Shown here piece after piece: positions 1 to 7,032 of a stretch of 24,694 nucleotides of DNA. Under the pieces are notes generated by a model. That model did not search any database. It was not told where the DNA came from and was given only the letters and a program-made list of their open reading frames with translations. The first letter of the stretch is position 1; each line of letters opens with the position of its first letter. The DNA is from an uncultured Collinsella sp. (GTDB lineage Bacteria > Actinomycetota > Coriobacteriia > Coriobacteriales > Coriobacteriaceae), in the NCBI GenBank assembly GCA_902490325.1, contig CABUDJ010000027.1, forward strand, positions 1 to 24,694. The letters run 5' to 3'. The translations under genes were made by a program, and so were the position numbers.

Positions 1-40
1 GCCCCGACCCGCGGTCACGAGCGGGGGCTCCTATCTTTTT
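1..40 (+). terminator. Probable terminator of a gene left of the window
   Basis: GC-rich foldable sequence at the very start (GACC-CGC-GGTC hairpin at 6-16, and GCCCC at 1-5 able to pair with GGGGC at 24-28) is followed by a T-rich stretch ending in TTTTT at 36-40. This fits the 3' end of an intrinsic terminator for an upstream plus-strand gene, but that gene is outside the window. Confidence 0.4.
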
Positions 41-146
41 AGTGCCCTCGGATTGAGTCATAGTGTCTGTCACGTCCAAAACATCGGGGCTAGTGGCCTC
101 CTGTTCGTGCGGAACTCGCGATAAACCTAAGCCGGTGCCCCCGCTC
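19..146. repeat. Intergenic repeat with 10-bp inverted ends and a motif found again at 19539-19569
   Basis: GAGCGGGGGC at 19-28 is exactly complementary to GCCCCCGCTC at 137-146. Inside, 92-122 aligns without gaps to 19539-19569 (28 of 31 bases identical), including the perfect 17-mer CGTGCGGAACTCGCGAT at 106-122. No ORF here has a convincing ribosome binding site. The stretch appears to be a diverged copy or remnant of a dispersed non-coding repeat family. Its function is unknown. Confidence 0.5.
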
Positions 147-262
147 TCCCGGGGCCTGTGGCTACTTGGTTGTCGCAAGCGGCTCGCTTTTCGGAACTGG
201 GCTGATGATTTCTAGATGTAAGGCGCTCTTGGTCCTAACGGGCCTGGGGCGCCTATCTTTTG

Positions 263-299
263 GAGGTAGATTTTTGGGACATGCCTGAAAATCTACCTC
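263..299. repeat. Perfect 12-bp inverted repeat upstream of the AAA ATPase
   Basis: GAGGTAGATTTT at 263-274 is complementary to AAAATCTACCTC at 288-299, with a 13-nt spacer. It is the first of three palindromes in front of the ATPase gene, and their centres fall near 281, 313 and 346. It could be a protein-binding site or an RNA hairpin; there is no T-run after it, so it is not an obvious terminator. Confidence 0.7.
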
Positions 300-300
300 A

Positions 301-358
301 AACTTCTAGTGTAGGACGAGAAGTTGTAGCTGAAACTTCTCTTGTAGGACGAGAAGTT
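301..358. promoter_or_regulatory. Tandem palindromic sites in the AAA ATPase promoter
   Basis: Two 25-bp units, 301-325 and 334-358, are identical at 23 positions. Each has arms AACTTCT and AGAAGTT around an 11-nt core ending TGTAGGACG. Their centres are 33 bp apart, about three DNA helix turns. A TATACT -10-like hexamer (360-365) begins just after the second unit, so a protein bound there would sit where RNA polymerase binds. That they are operators is inference; the repeats themselves are plainly visible. Confidence 0.6.
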
Positions 359-388
359 ATATACTCAAGATGTTGAAAGGAGAGCATT

Positions 389-1759
389 ATGGCGCCTACA
401 GCGTTGGGTATTGCAGAGATTGTTGCCGAGGCCCGTTCCTTTGAGATTCCTCACGTCGTGCATCGAGACGATGCCATCAGTGATCTTCCTGAGCCAAAGC
501 CGTTCAATCTTGTCCATATCATCACGGGTATCAGGCGCTGCGGCAAAACGTTCTATGCGTTTCAATGGATTCGTCGCCTTATCGATCGCGGTGTCGATGC
601 CGAGCGTATCTTCTATTTCAATTTTGCTGATGACCGTCTTCGACCGGCGCCGGACACGCTCATGAGCGACATTTTGGAAGAGTATTGGCGGCAGGTTCCC
701 TCAGCGCGAACGAAAGGCTGTTATCTCTTTCTGGATGAGGTGCAGGAGACCGATGGCTGGCAGGGCGTTTGTCAGCGTTTGGCGGAGCACGAGAGCGTAA
801 CGCTTGTTATCACCGGATCGTCCTCAAAACTATCTGCCGATGAAATAGCGACGCAGTTTCGCGGTCGCTCGCAAGAGCACGCTATGCATCCGCTTTCATT
901 CCGCGAGTATTGTGCGTTTCATCACATTGAAACGCCGGATATGTCTACTAGTGCTGGGGCTCCAGCTGTTTCTCCGCAGCGGCGAACTGATCTGGAATCG
1001 GCATATGACCGTTATCTCATAGAGGGTGGCTTTCCTGGGGTTCAGGAGCTTGATGCCGGTTCGCGTATTCAGATGCTTCAAGCCTATTTGCGAGATGTTG
1101 TTGCACGAGACATTCTCGAGCGGAGTGGGCGCACGGATATCGCTCTTGCCAACCAAGTAGGGCTCTTCTGCCTTCGAAACACGGGTTGCGACCTTTCGGT
1201 TAACAGTTTGTTGGAAGCCTTAAAGTCTGTCGGATATCGAGCGTCATGGGAAAAAATAAACGAACTCGTTCGTTTATTCCAGCAGGCTCATCTCATTGGA
1301 TTACTTCCGGAGTATTCAACTTCTTTGGCTCCTAAGACAACGACAACAGACAAGGTCTATGCCGTCGACCAGGGGATGGCATATGCAACATCGCGTGCTA
1401 ATCAGCAGGATATAGGAAAGCGTTTGGAGACTGCGATTTATGCTGAACTCATGCGCCGTACGGCAAACGGCCGGTTGGAAACGGTGACTTCATTTACGGC
1501 TCCAACGCAAGCACGAGAAAAAGTTGATTTCTTGGTCGGCGACGCTTTGGCATCGGAACCATACGCGCTTTACCAGGTGACAGTCGATATGACGGCAGAG
1601 AAAACGCGCAGGCGTGAAGTTGGTTCCCTTGAGGTTGCTATGGTAAAAACCGGTATCAAGGATGCCAATATCATCACGCTGCGCGAGGCGACCCAGATCA
1701 AAACGGAGCATGGCGTCATCGAGGTTATTCCCGCATGGAAATGGTCGCTTGGTCTGTAA
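389..1759 (+). CDS. AAA+ ATPase with DUF4143 domain (AAA_14 family)
   Basis: 456 aa, cytoplasmic, preceded by a good ribosome binding site (GAAAGGAG, about 6 bases from ATG). The N-terminal half is a P-loop ATPase: Walker A GIRRCGKT at 47-54, Walker B LFLDE ending D116-E117, and an ITGSSSK sensor-like segment at 141-147. The C-terminal half matches the DUF4143 pattern, with a winged-helix-like stretch around 270-310 and a late motif VDFLV (379-383) followed by YQVT (395-398), which resembles a PD-(D/E)XK nuclease-type core. Proteins of this type are common in gut bacteria and archaea, and their function is not established. By eye the gene is lower in GC than its neighbours and stands alone, with three palindromes upstream and a tRNA-linked repeat downstream, which suggests horizontal acquisition. 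Family assignment is confident; the role is unknown. Confidence 0.9.
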   Translation: MAPTALGIAEIVAEARSFEIPHVVHRDDAISDLPEPKPFNLVHIITGIRRCGKTFYAFQWIRRLIDRGVDAERIFYFNFADDRLRPAPDTLMSDILEEYWRQVPSARTKGCYLFLDEVQETDGWQGVCQRLAEHESVTLVITGSSSKLSADEIATQFRGRSQEHAMHPLSFREYCAFHHIETPDMSTSAGAPAVSPQRRTDLESAYDRYLIEGGFPGVQELDAGSRIQMLQAYLRDVVARDILERSGRTDIALANQVGLFCLRNTGCDLSVNSLLEALKSVGYRASWEKINELVRLFQQAHLIGLLPEYSTSLAPKTTTTDKVYAVDQGMAYATSRANQQDIGKRLETAIYAELMRRTANGRLETVTSFTAPTQAREKVDFLVGDALASEPYALYQVTVDMTAEKTRRREVGSLEVAMVKTGIKDANIITLREATQIKTEHGVIEVIPAWKWSLGL

Positions 1760-1801
1760 TGCTACGCCGGCCCGCCGGGGCCGCATGGCACCATGTTGAT
1801 G

Positions 1802-1835
1802 ACCGGCGCTTTAGGAACGTCCCTAAGTGCCGGTT
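1802..1835 (+). terminator. Probable terminator of the AAA ATPase gene
   Basis: A long hairpin starts about 40 bases after the stop: ACCGGCGCT-TTAGG pairs with CCTAA-GTGCCGGT around a six-base loop, with one bulged T. Only three T residues follow, so termination may be weak. Confidence 0.5.
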
Positions 1836-1874
1836 TGGCTGGTAAGTCGAGATGTGGGGAGCCCGTTGCTGGTA

Positions 1875-2014
1875 TGGGACGGAGGGATTCCGCGTCCGCC
1901 TGGTCGGCGGCCGCGCTCCGCTGCGTCGCTTCGCTCCTTGCGTGCTGCGCTGGAAAACGCTTCGCGTTTCCTCAGCTCCGCACCCTTGCGGGTTCGAATC
2001 CCTCTGCTTGCCCA
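1875..2014. repeat. Inverted-repeat element with tRNA 3'-end-like sequence at both ends
   Basis: The left end, 1875-1890 (TGGGACGGAGGGATTC), is identical to 2066-2081, the 3' end of the neighbouring tRNA-Gln gene read from the same strand. The right end, 1990-2004 (GGGTTCGAATCCCTC), equals the T-loop and T-stem of the same tRNA in the opposite orientation. The GC-rich interior contains short hairpins such as GGAAAACGC-TTC-GCGTTTCC. I could not fold a complete tRNA: no matching 5' acceptor stem exists on either strand. It may be a tRNA pseudogene, an attachment-site remnant or a repeat built from tRNA ends. Confidence 0.5.
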
Positions 2015-2020
2015 CAAGAA

Positions 2021-2052
2021 AGCGCCCTGGGCCGTTATGGGCTCAGGGCGCT
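2021..2052 (-). terminator. Terminator downstream of tRNA-Gln, possibly bidirectional
   Basis: AGCGCCCTGGGCC (2021-2033) pairs with GGCTCAGGGCGCT (2040-2052) over 13 pairs including one G-U, with a six-base loop. Read on the minus strand it is followed by TTTCTTGT, as expected for the tRNA-Gln terminator. Read on the plus strand it is followed by CAATTTT, so it may also stop transcription coming from the left. Confidence 0.7.
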
Positions 2053-2061
2053 CAATTTTAA

Positions 2062-2136
2062 TGGCTGGGACGGAGGGATTCGAACCCCCAACAGCCGGCA
2101 CCAAAAACCGGAGTTCTACCGTTGAACTACGTCCCA
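2062..2136 (-). tRNA. tRNA-Gln, anticodon TTG, CCA encoded
   Basis: The minus strand folds as a full cloverleaf: acceptor TGGGACG pairs with CGTCCCA, the D-stem is GTTC/GAAC, the anticodon stem is CCGGT/GCCGG around loop TTTTGGT (anticodon TTG, reading CAA), and the T-arm has loop TTCGAAT. The discriminator is G (2065) and the 3' CCA is encoded in the DNA (2062-2064). A terminator lies directly downstream. A 16-bp copy of its 3' end occurs at 1875-1890. Confidence 0.96.
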
Positions 2137-2174
2137 ATGTGTGGTGTTGCCCAAAAGCAACTCGTTTAGTTTAC

Positions 2175-3080
2175 CTAATCTGCGAGGGCATCGCAAACGC
2201 CATCGAGCAGGCGTACGGCGAGTGTCTGCGCGTCGCTGGCCGTGAAGGTGCCGTTGTAGCGCGTCATGCCCGTGAGCTCAATGCGAATGCGTGCCGGCTT
2301 CTGCTGCGCGGCGACATTGGCAGTGCGGATGCGCTGGGCCAGGTTATGGCACTCGGCGAGGGCGATCGTGGCGCGCGGCGCTGCATCTGCGGGCAGCTCA
2401 TCGCTTGCAATTTCGAGTACCAGGTCCACGTCGGTCGGAACCTCGGAATCGCAAAGCATCATGCCGCTACTATCGGTCGTCGCCGTGGCGATGTTCCACA
2501 TGCGCGATGCAACGCTGCGCGCGATGGGGTCCTCACCGATGACGGCAATCTGGAAGCGCTCGAGCACGTTGGCGGCGCGAGCAAAACCGATGCGGGACTC
2601 GGCTTCGGTGACCGAGGGCTTGCCCTCCCACACATGGTGCAGGCGGTTGATGTAGGCGTAGGTGTCCTGGAAGGCCATGCCGTCGGCAAACAGGCCGACA
2701 TTTTCCTGGAACTGCTGCAGGGCGGCCTCGGTATGCGGACCAAAGTAGCCGTCGTCTTCGCCACAGGCAAAGCCCAAAACGTTGAGAGCGCGCTGCAGGG
2801 CCTGCACATCGGCGCCATGGAAATTGGGCATGCGCAGATAGAGAGTGCGGTCGCCCAGCTTATACGAAGCGTCTACAAGGGCGCTCCAGCAGGGGATATC
2901 GACGGCATGACCGGCAGCAAGGCCGCTGTCGAGCCTGAAGGTGCTGACGGCCTGCTCAGTGGTGGCTCCAAAGTACTTGTCGGTGACTTCGGCGGCATCA
3001 ATCGTGTAGCCGAGCTGCAGGAGACGAGACTGCACGTCCTCGACGGCTGCTCCTTGCATGCCCGTTGTAATAGGTTCCAT
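2175..3080 (-). CDS. Peptidoglycan-binding protein with two PG_binding_1 domains, possible pseudo-amidase (CwlM-like)
   Basis: 301 aa. There is no signal peptide or membrane segment, so it is probably cytoplasmic. Two PG_binding_1 repeats are visible at about 6-70 and 81-147, each with the VxxLQxxLxxLGY/F...DGxFGxxTExAVxxFQ pattern. The C-terminal 150 residues are less clear. DVDLVLEIASDE (217-228), NLAQRI (246-251) and RIRIELTGMTRYNGTF (264-279) follow the spacing of conserved segments of Amidase_3 enzymes, but the zinc-binding His and Glu residues expected there are missing. That arrangement recalls CwlM, the catalytically dead cytosolic amidase homologue that regulates MurA in mycobacteria; this is inference. 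The start is supported by AAAGGGG seven bases before ATG. The gene lies 138 bases after the polyprenyl synthase gene on the same strand. Confidence 0.8.
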   Translation of the reverse strand: MEPITTGMQGAAVEDVQSRLLQLGYTIDAAEVTDKYFGATTEQAVSTFRLDSGLAAGHAVDIPCWSALVDASYKLGDRTLYLRMPNFHGADVQALQRALNVLGFACGEDDGYFGPHTEAALQQFQENVGLFADGMAFQDTYAYINRLHHVWEGKPSVTEAESRIGFARAANVLERFQIAVIGEDPIARSVASRMWNIATATTDSSGMMLCDSEVPTDVDLVLEIASDELPADAAPRATIALAECHNLAQRIRTANVAAQQKPARIRIELTGMTRYNGTFTASDAQTLAVRLLDGVCDALAD

Positions 3081-3218
3081 GAACGAACCCCTTTCGGCGT
3101 ACCATTCGTACTATTTGAGCGTCTGTCGGATAGACAACGCAAAGGGATGCATAAACATGCACTCAACAGTGTAGCAAGTTGTGCCTAAATACGCTGCTGA
3201 CAGGTTTTATAACCCCCG

Positions 3219-4283
3219 TTAGTTAAGGCGCTCCACAAAGAAATCTGCCATGGAGAGGAACAGCTCGCGTGCGTGCGGATCAAGCTCAACGTTCTCGATG
3301 GCCGCTTTGGCCTTAGCGGTCAGGTCGAGCGCGTAAGTGTGGGCGTAATCGATGGAGCCGGTCTCCTGGAAGATCTCCACGGCGCGTGCGAGCTGCGCGG
3401 GATCATCGGTGCCCGAGGAAAGAATCGCCTCGACCTCGTCGTGGTGGCGCTCATCAGAGAGGGCGTGTACGGCGACAAGCGTGCGCTTGCCCTCGGTGAT
3501 GTCGGTGCGGAAGTCCTTGTTGGCGGCTTCCTTAGTGCCGACAAGGTTGAGCAGGTCGTCCTGAATCTGAAAGGCAAGGCCCGTATGCAGGCCAAAGGCG
3601 CGCAGCGCTTCGATTTGCTCATCGCTGCCGCCGCCGATAATGGCTCCGGCGGCAAGCGGCGTGGCTCCGCTGTAAAACGCGGTCTTGTGCGTCGCCATGT
3701 CCAGGTAGTCATCAACCGAGATATCAAAGCGCCCGTCACGGACCCAACCCAGGTCGAGCGCTTGACCCTCGATGGTGCGGACGATCATCTCGGTAAGCTC
3801 GTGGAGCACACGCAGCTTCACGTCGGACTCCAGCGTGGGGTCGTCGAGAACCGTCTTGGTGACCATGGTGAGCGCCAGGTCGCCACAATTGATGGCAAGG
3901 CCCGTGCCCTCGGTAAGGTGCATACAGGGCTTGCCTCGACGAAGCTGTCCGTTGTCGGCGATGTCGTCGTGGATCAGTGCGCCCGACTGGAAATGCTCGA
4001 TAGCTGCCGCGGCGCTGCGGGCGCTCTCAAAGCTACCGCCCACTGCGGTTGCGGCGAGCATACAGATAAGCGGGCGGTGGCGCTTGCCGGCGTTGGCCGT
4101 AAAAGCCGAGAGCGGCGCGTACAGGTAGCGCTCGATATCGGCAGAGGTCGCCTGTCCGTCAAAGAACGTGGCCAGATAGTCGTTAATCTGGTCAAAGTGC
4201 TGGGCTAAAAAGCTGGTAAACGGACTGGACACGGGTTCTCGCATTCTTTCTTGGGTTACATCGTTGCGGTGTGCAGATACCAT
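3219..4283 (-). CDS. trans-Polyprenyl diphosphate synthase
   Basis: 354 aa enzyme that condenses isopentenyl diphosphate onto allylic diphosphates, probably supplying the side chain of menaquinone or another long prenyl chain. Motifs: GKRHRP at 66-71, first aspartate-rich motif DDIAD at 106-110, K200-T, second aspartate-rich motif DDLLN at 242-246 (last Asp replaced by Asn, as in several family members), and GKRTL at 265-269. The fifth residue before the first DDxxD is Gly101. A small residue there, in place of the bulky aromatic found in farnesyl diphosphate synthases, favours products of C20 or longer; this is inference from family knowledge. The start is uncertain: ATG at 4283 has no clear ribosome binding site. 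ATG at 4244 (341 aa) has an A/G-rich stretch just before it and is an equal candidate. The gene is 74 bases downstream of the PTS fusion. Confidence 0.93.
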   Translation of the reverse strand: MVSAHRNDVTQERMREPVSSPFTSFLAQHFDQINDYLATFFDGQATSADIERYLYAPLSAFTANAGKRHRPLICMLAATAVGGSFESARSAAAAIEHFQSGALIHDDIADNGQLRRGKPCMHLTEGTGLAINCGDLALTMVTKTVLDDPTLESDVKLRVLHELTEMIVRTIEGQALDLGWVRDGRFDISVDDYLDMATHKTAFYSGATPLAAGAIIGGGSDEQIEALRAFGLHTGLAFQIQDDLLNLVGTKEAANKDFRTDITEGKRTLVAVHALSDERHHDEVEAILSSGTDDPAQLARAVEIFQETGSIDYAHTYALDLTAKAKAAIENVELDPHARELFLSMADFFVERLN

Positions 4284-4357
4284 ATTGCCACATTGGAGTT
4301 GCCGGCGCGTCTGTTTTGGCGATTTGGAGAAACGGGACGCGTGCGCGTGCCGGCTGC

Positions 4358-6808
4358 TTATATAAGCCTAAAGTGCTCGAGCGCCTTGACGACGCCATCT
4401 TTGTCGACCGAGTCGGTGATGTAGTCGGCGCGCTTTTTGAGATAGTTCGGCGCATTGCCCATGGCGATACCGACATCGACGGCGTTCATCAGCGAGACGT
4501 CATTGCTGGCGTCGCCGATGCCGTATACGGTTCCGTGGTGGGGATCGAGGGCGTCGAGTACAGACTGGATGCCCCCGCGCTTCGTGCATTCGCGGGGCGA
4601 GATTTCGGTTACCTCGAGTTCGAGCTCGTTAAAGCACAGCAGCGGCTCAAGTGCCTTATCTTGAGCGATGTGGTTGGCGAGCGATGTAGACATCAAGATC
4701 TTGTAGACACTGTAATGTTGCAGCTGCGTGACTGCGTCGCCCAGGGTGCGCGCGTATCCGGGAGCATCGGGGGCATCGGCACTCATGCGCACGACGCCGT
4801 TGAGGCCCTCAAAGCGGATGACCTCGCCCGATTGCTCAAGGTAGGGGGCAAGACGCTGCAGCATACTGGGCGTCATCGACAGATCGCGAATTGCGTGTCC
4901 GTTGATCTCGGCGTAACCGCCCGCAAGACAGACGATGCCGGTCCAGGGCAGCTCAAGAAGTTTGGGGTGGATGCAGCTGAGGGTGCGTCCTGTGCAGATA
5001 AAGGCCATGTTGCCGTTTGCAACGAAATCGCGGATGGCCTGCGAGACCGCCTCGTTGGGATAAGGGGACAGGTCACGCTCGTCTTCGGGAAGGTCTTGGG
5101 CGAGCCTGGGGTCTTGCCAGGCGAGCGTTCCGTCGATATCGAAGAAGCAGATATCGCCGCGCTTATGGGCTGCGCTGGCGGCAGGGGAGGCCGAGGTGGT
5201 GGGCACAAATCCCGGCTCGAGGCCCATGATCTGGTCAAAATGCTCTTTAACGCGGGGAACGGAGATGCCGATGATCACCTGGGCGGTCTTGCCCGTAATG
5301 ATGAGGCTCTTGGCGCCCACCGCGACAAACGACGCGTTATCTGCAACGATGGAAGGGTCTGCGACCTCGACGCGCAGGCGCGTGGCGCAGTTGGTTGCGC
5401 CCACGATATTGCCAACGCCACCTAAGAGCTGAATTACCCGCTCAGCGAGGACGTGATCTTGATCGGATCGACTATTGACTTCGTCATTGGGAGATTGCTC
5501 TTTGGCAAAGTCGCTTCCCGTTAAACGATCGATTGTCGTGCGATTGGCGACATGATTCTCGCGGCCCGGCGTCTTAAGGTCATAGACCAAGATGAGTGCT
5601 CGAAAACTAACAAAGAAGATGAGGCTAAAGGCAAGGCCGATGCCGAGCGCCAAAAGGTAGGAGCCGGCATGCATTCGCATGAGTGGGATGAAGTTGAAGG
5701 CCGTCATTTCCATGAGACCGCCCGAGAAGATGCCGACGATGCCAAAGAAGTTCATGGTCATGGCAAGGCAGGAGGATAGGACGGCGTAGAGCAAAAAGAG
5801 TCCAGGATAGGTGAACATAAAGAGAAACTCGAGCGGCTCGGTGACACCGCAGACCACCGAGGCGACGATGGCGGGCAAAAGGATGACCTTAAGGCCGGCG
5901 CGGCGTTCGGGTTTGGCGGTGAAATAGAATGCTGCCGCGATGGCGGGAAGGCCAAAGAGCTTGCCCCAGCCGGTGGCGGTAAAACCTGCCCAGGGCGCAA
6001 GTTCATTTAAAGGGCGCGTGCTATGGGAGAGAATGGGGAGCAGGTTGGTCCACGTGGCGTAAATACCGTCGTGAATGACCAGATTGTCGTAATAGATGGG
6101 CATATAGAGCAGGTGGTGCAGCCCCATGGGCTCGAGTGCTCGCTCCAAAAACACAAAGATGCCCACGCCGAAGGGGCCGACGCCCGCAAGTGCGTGGCGC
6201 AGCGTTTCGGTTACAGCGTATGCGAAGGGCACGATGGCGGCCGAGATGGCGGCAAGGGCAAACACGGCAAAAAAGCTGATGAGGTAGACCAGCGAGGAAC
6301 CCGAGAAGGTGCCGAGCCAATCGGGAACCTTGGCATCGTAGAAGCGGTCATGGATGGCGACGACGGTTGCCGATACCGCCAGCGGGCCGATAATGCCGGT
6401 GTCGAGCGTCTTGATGCCGTCGATGACGGTGATACCGCTGGCGGGGGTCAAAGATGATGGGTACTTAAGCCCAAGGTTGTCTCCGCTCAGCTTAATGATC
6501 TCGCTCAAAAAGAAGCAATAGGCAAAATAGGCCACAAGCGCCTCGAGGCAGCAGCGTGCCGGTTGCTTTTGGGCAAGACCGATAGGCAACGCTACGGCAA
6601 AAAGGAGCGGGAGACGTTTAAAGACCGTCCACGAGCCGCGCTGGATGATGGTCCAGAAAACGTACCAAGGGGTTCCGTATACGGCGAGGTCACCGACGAT
6701 GTCTACGGTCGTGGCGAGGGCGGAGATGCCGACCATGAGGCCTGATATAGAAAACAGCATGGCGGGCGCGAACATGGCTCCGCCAAAACGTTGGATTTTC
6801 TGCAGCAT
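4358..6808 (-). CDS. PTS EIIC-EIIB (glucose/maltose type) fused to a HAD-IIB (Cof-type) phosphatase
   Basis: 816 aa membrane protein. Residues 1-410 are a multi-spanning EIIC domain of the glucose/maltose (PtsG/MalX-like) group, with the conserved GVTEPLEFLF loop (321-330) and LKTPGR end (411-416). Residues 450-530 form EIIB, with phospho-accepting Cys474 in ATNCATRLRV. A linker rich in Ala/Ser leads to a HAD domain (551-816) with every catalytic motif intact: DIDGT at 557-561, TGR at 606-608, Lys743 and GDASND at 765-770. No EIIA is present, so one must be supplied in trans. The EIIC-EIIB half takes up and phosphorylates a hexose or maltose; the HAD half probably dephosphorylates a sugar phosphate (inference). 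The ATG at 6808 was chosen because GGAAGG precedes it by six bases; the open frame extends upstream only to a TTG. A TTGTTTAAAC operator-like site lies about 40 bases upstream, and the divergent GntR gene is the likely regulator. Confidence 0.9.
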   Translation of the reverse strand: MLQKIQRFGGAMFAPAMLFSISGLMVGISALATTVDIVGDLAVYGTPWYVFWTIIQRGSWTVFKRLPLLFAVALPIGLAQKQPARCCLEALVAYFAYCFFLSEIIKLSGDNLGLKYPSSLTPASGITVIDGIKTLDTGIIGPLAVSATVVAIHDRFYDAKVPDWLGTFSGSSLVYLISFFAVFALAAISAAIVPFAYAVTETLRHALAGVGPFGVGIFVFLERALEPMGLHHLLYMPIYYDNLVIHDGIYATWTNLLPILSHSTRPLNELAPWAGFTATGWGKLFGLPAIAAAFYFTAKPERRAGLKVILLPAIVASVVCGVTEPLEFLFMFTYPGLFLLYAVLSSCLAMTMNFFGIVGIFSGGLMEMTAFNFIPLMRMHAGSYLLALGIGLAFSLIFFVSFRALILVYDLKTPGRENHVANRTTIDRLTGSDFAKEQSPNDEVNSRSDQDHVLAERVIQLLGGVGNIVGATNCATRLRVEVADPSIVADNASFVAVGAKSLIITGKTAQVIIGISVPRVKEHFDQIMGLEPGFVPTTSASPAASAAHKRGDICFFDIDGTLAWQDPRLAQDLPEDERDLSPYPNEAVSQAIRDFVANGNMAFICTGRTLSCIHPKLLELPWTGIVCLAGGYAEINGHAIRDLSMTPSMLQRLAPYLEQSGEVIRFEGLNGVVRMSADAPDAPGYARTLGDAVTQLQHYSVYKILMSTSLANHIAQDKALEPLLCFNELELEVTEISPRECTKRGGIQSVLDALDPHHGTVYGIGDASNDVSLMNAVDVGIAMGNAPNYLKKRADYITDSVDKDGVVKALEHFRLI

Positions 6809-6846
6809 AATATGCCTTCCGGATGCAACATGCTGTGCGAGCAAGA

Positions 6847-6870
6847 ACGTTTAAACAATGAACTCATTGT
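6847..6870. promoter_or_regulatory. Site A: TTGTTTAAAC operator in the PTS-HAD promoter
   Basis: The minus strand reads TTGTTTAAACGT at 6858-6847. An overlapping perfect palindrome, ACAATGA-AC-TCATTGT, covers 6855-6870. A TACAAT -10-like hexamer (minus strand, 6871-6866) lies at its upstream edge, so a bound repressor would cover the transcription start region of the PTS fusion gene. Confidence 0.55.
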
Positions 6871-6968
6871 AGAGGACTGGCTGCTTGCCGCATTGACGGT
6901 TTTGATTCGAATCGATTGGAGCATCACGGGCGCCGTTGACAGTTAATAATCGGTGCTTTGCCGATAGA

Positions 6969-6999
6969 CGGTTTAAACAACCCAAAGAAATGCTATCGT
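6969..6999 (+). promoter_or_regulatory. Site B: gntR promoter with TTGTTTAAAC operator
   Basis: CGGTTTAAACAA at 6969-6980 is the operator on its complementary strand. TTTAAA (6972-6977) and TATCGT (6994-6999), 16 bases apart, can serve as -35 and -10. The ABC operon promoter at 7939-7970 has the same arrangement and the same TATCGT, which supports both being real promoters under one regulator. The site suggests autoregulation. Confidence 0.5.
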
Positions 7000-7032
7000 G
7001 CCTAGCCATACATATTAATTAGAGGTGAAACA

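Noticed and set aside
365..665. Short frames on both strands at the start of the AAA ATPase gene
   Set aside because: They overlap the ATPase coding region in other frames and lack ribosome binding sites and domains.
1875..2014. Possible functional tRNA-Ser, tRNA-Sec or tmRNA on the plus strand
   Set aside because: The T-arm-like sequence at 1986-2004 has a C-U mismatch in the stem, and no complementary 5' acceptor stem or proper anticodon arm could be found.
1827..3188. 453-codon plus-strand frame crossing tRNA-Gln and the peptidoglycan-binding gene
   Set aside because: It reads through a tRNA gene and antisense to a real gene; no family similarity.
4271..5425. Plus-strand frame opposite the HAD end of the PTS fusion
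   Set aside because: Antisense shadow; the HAD motifs lie on the minus strand.
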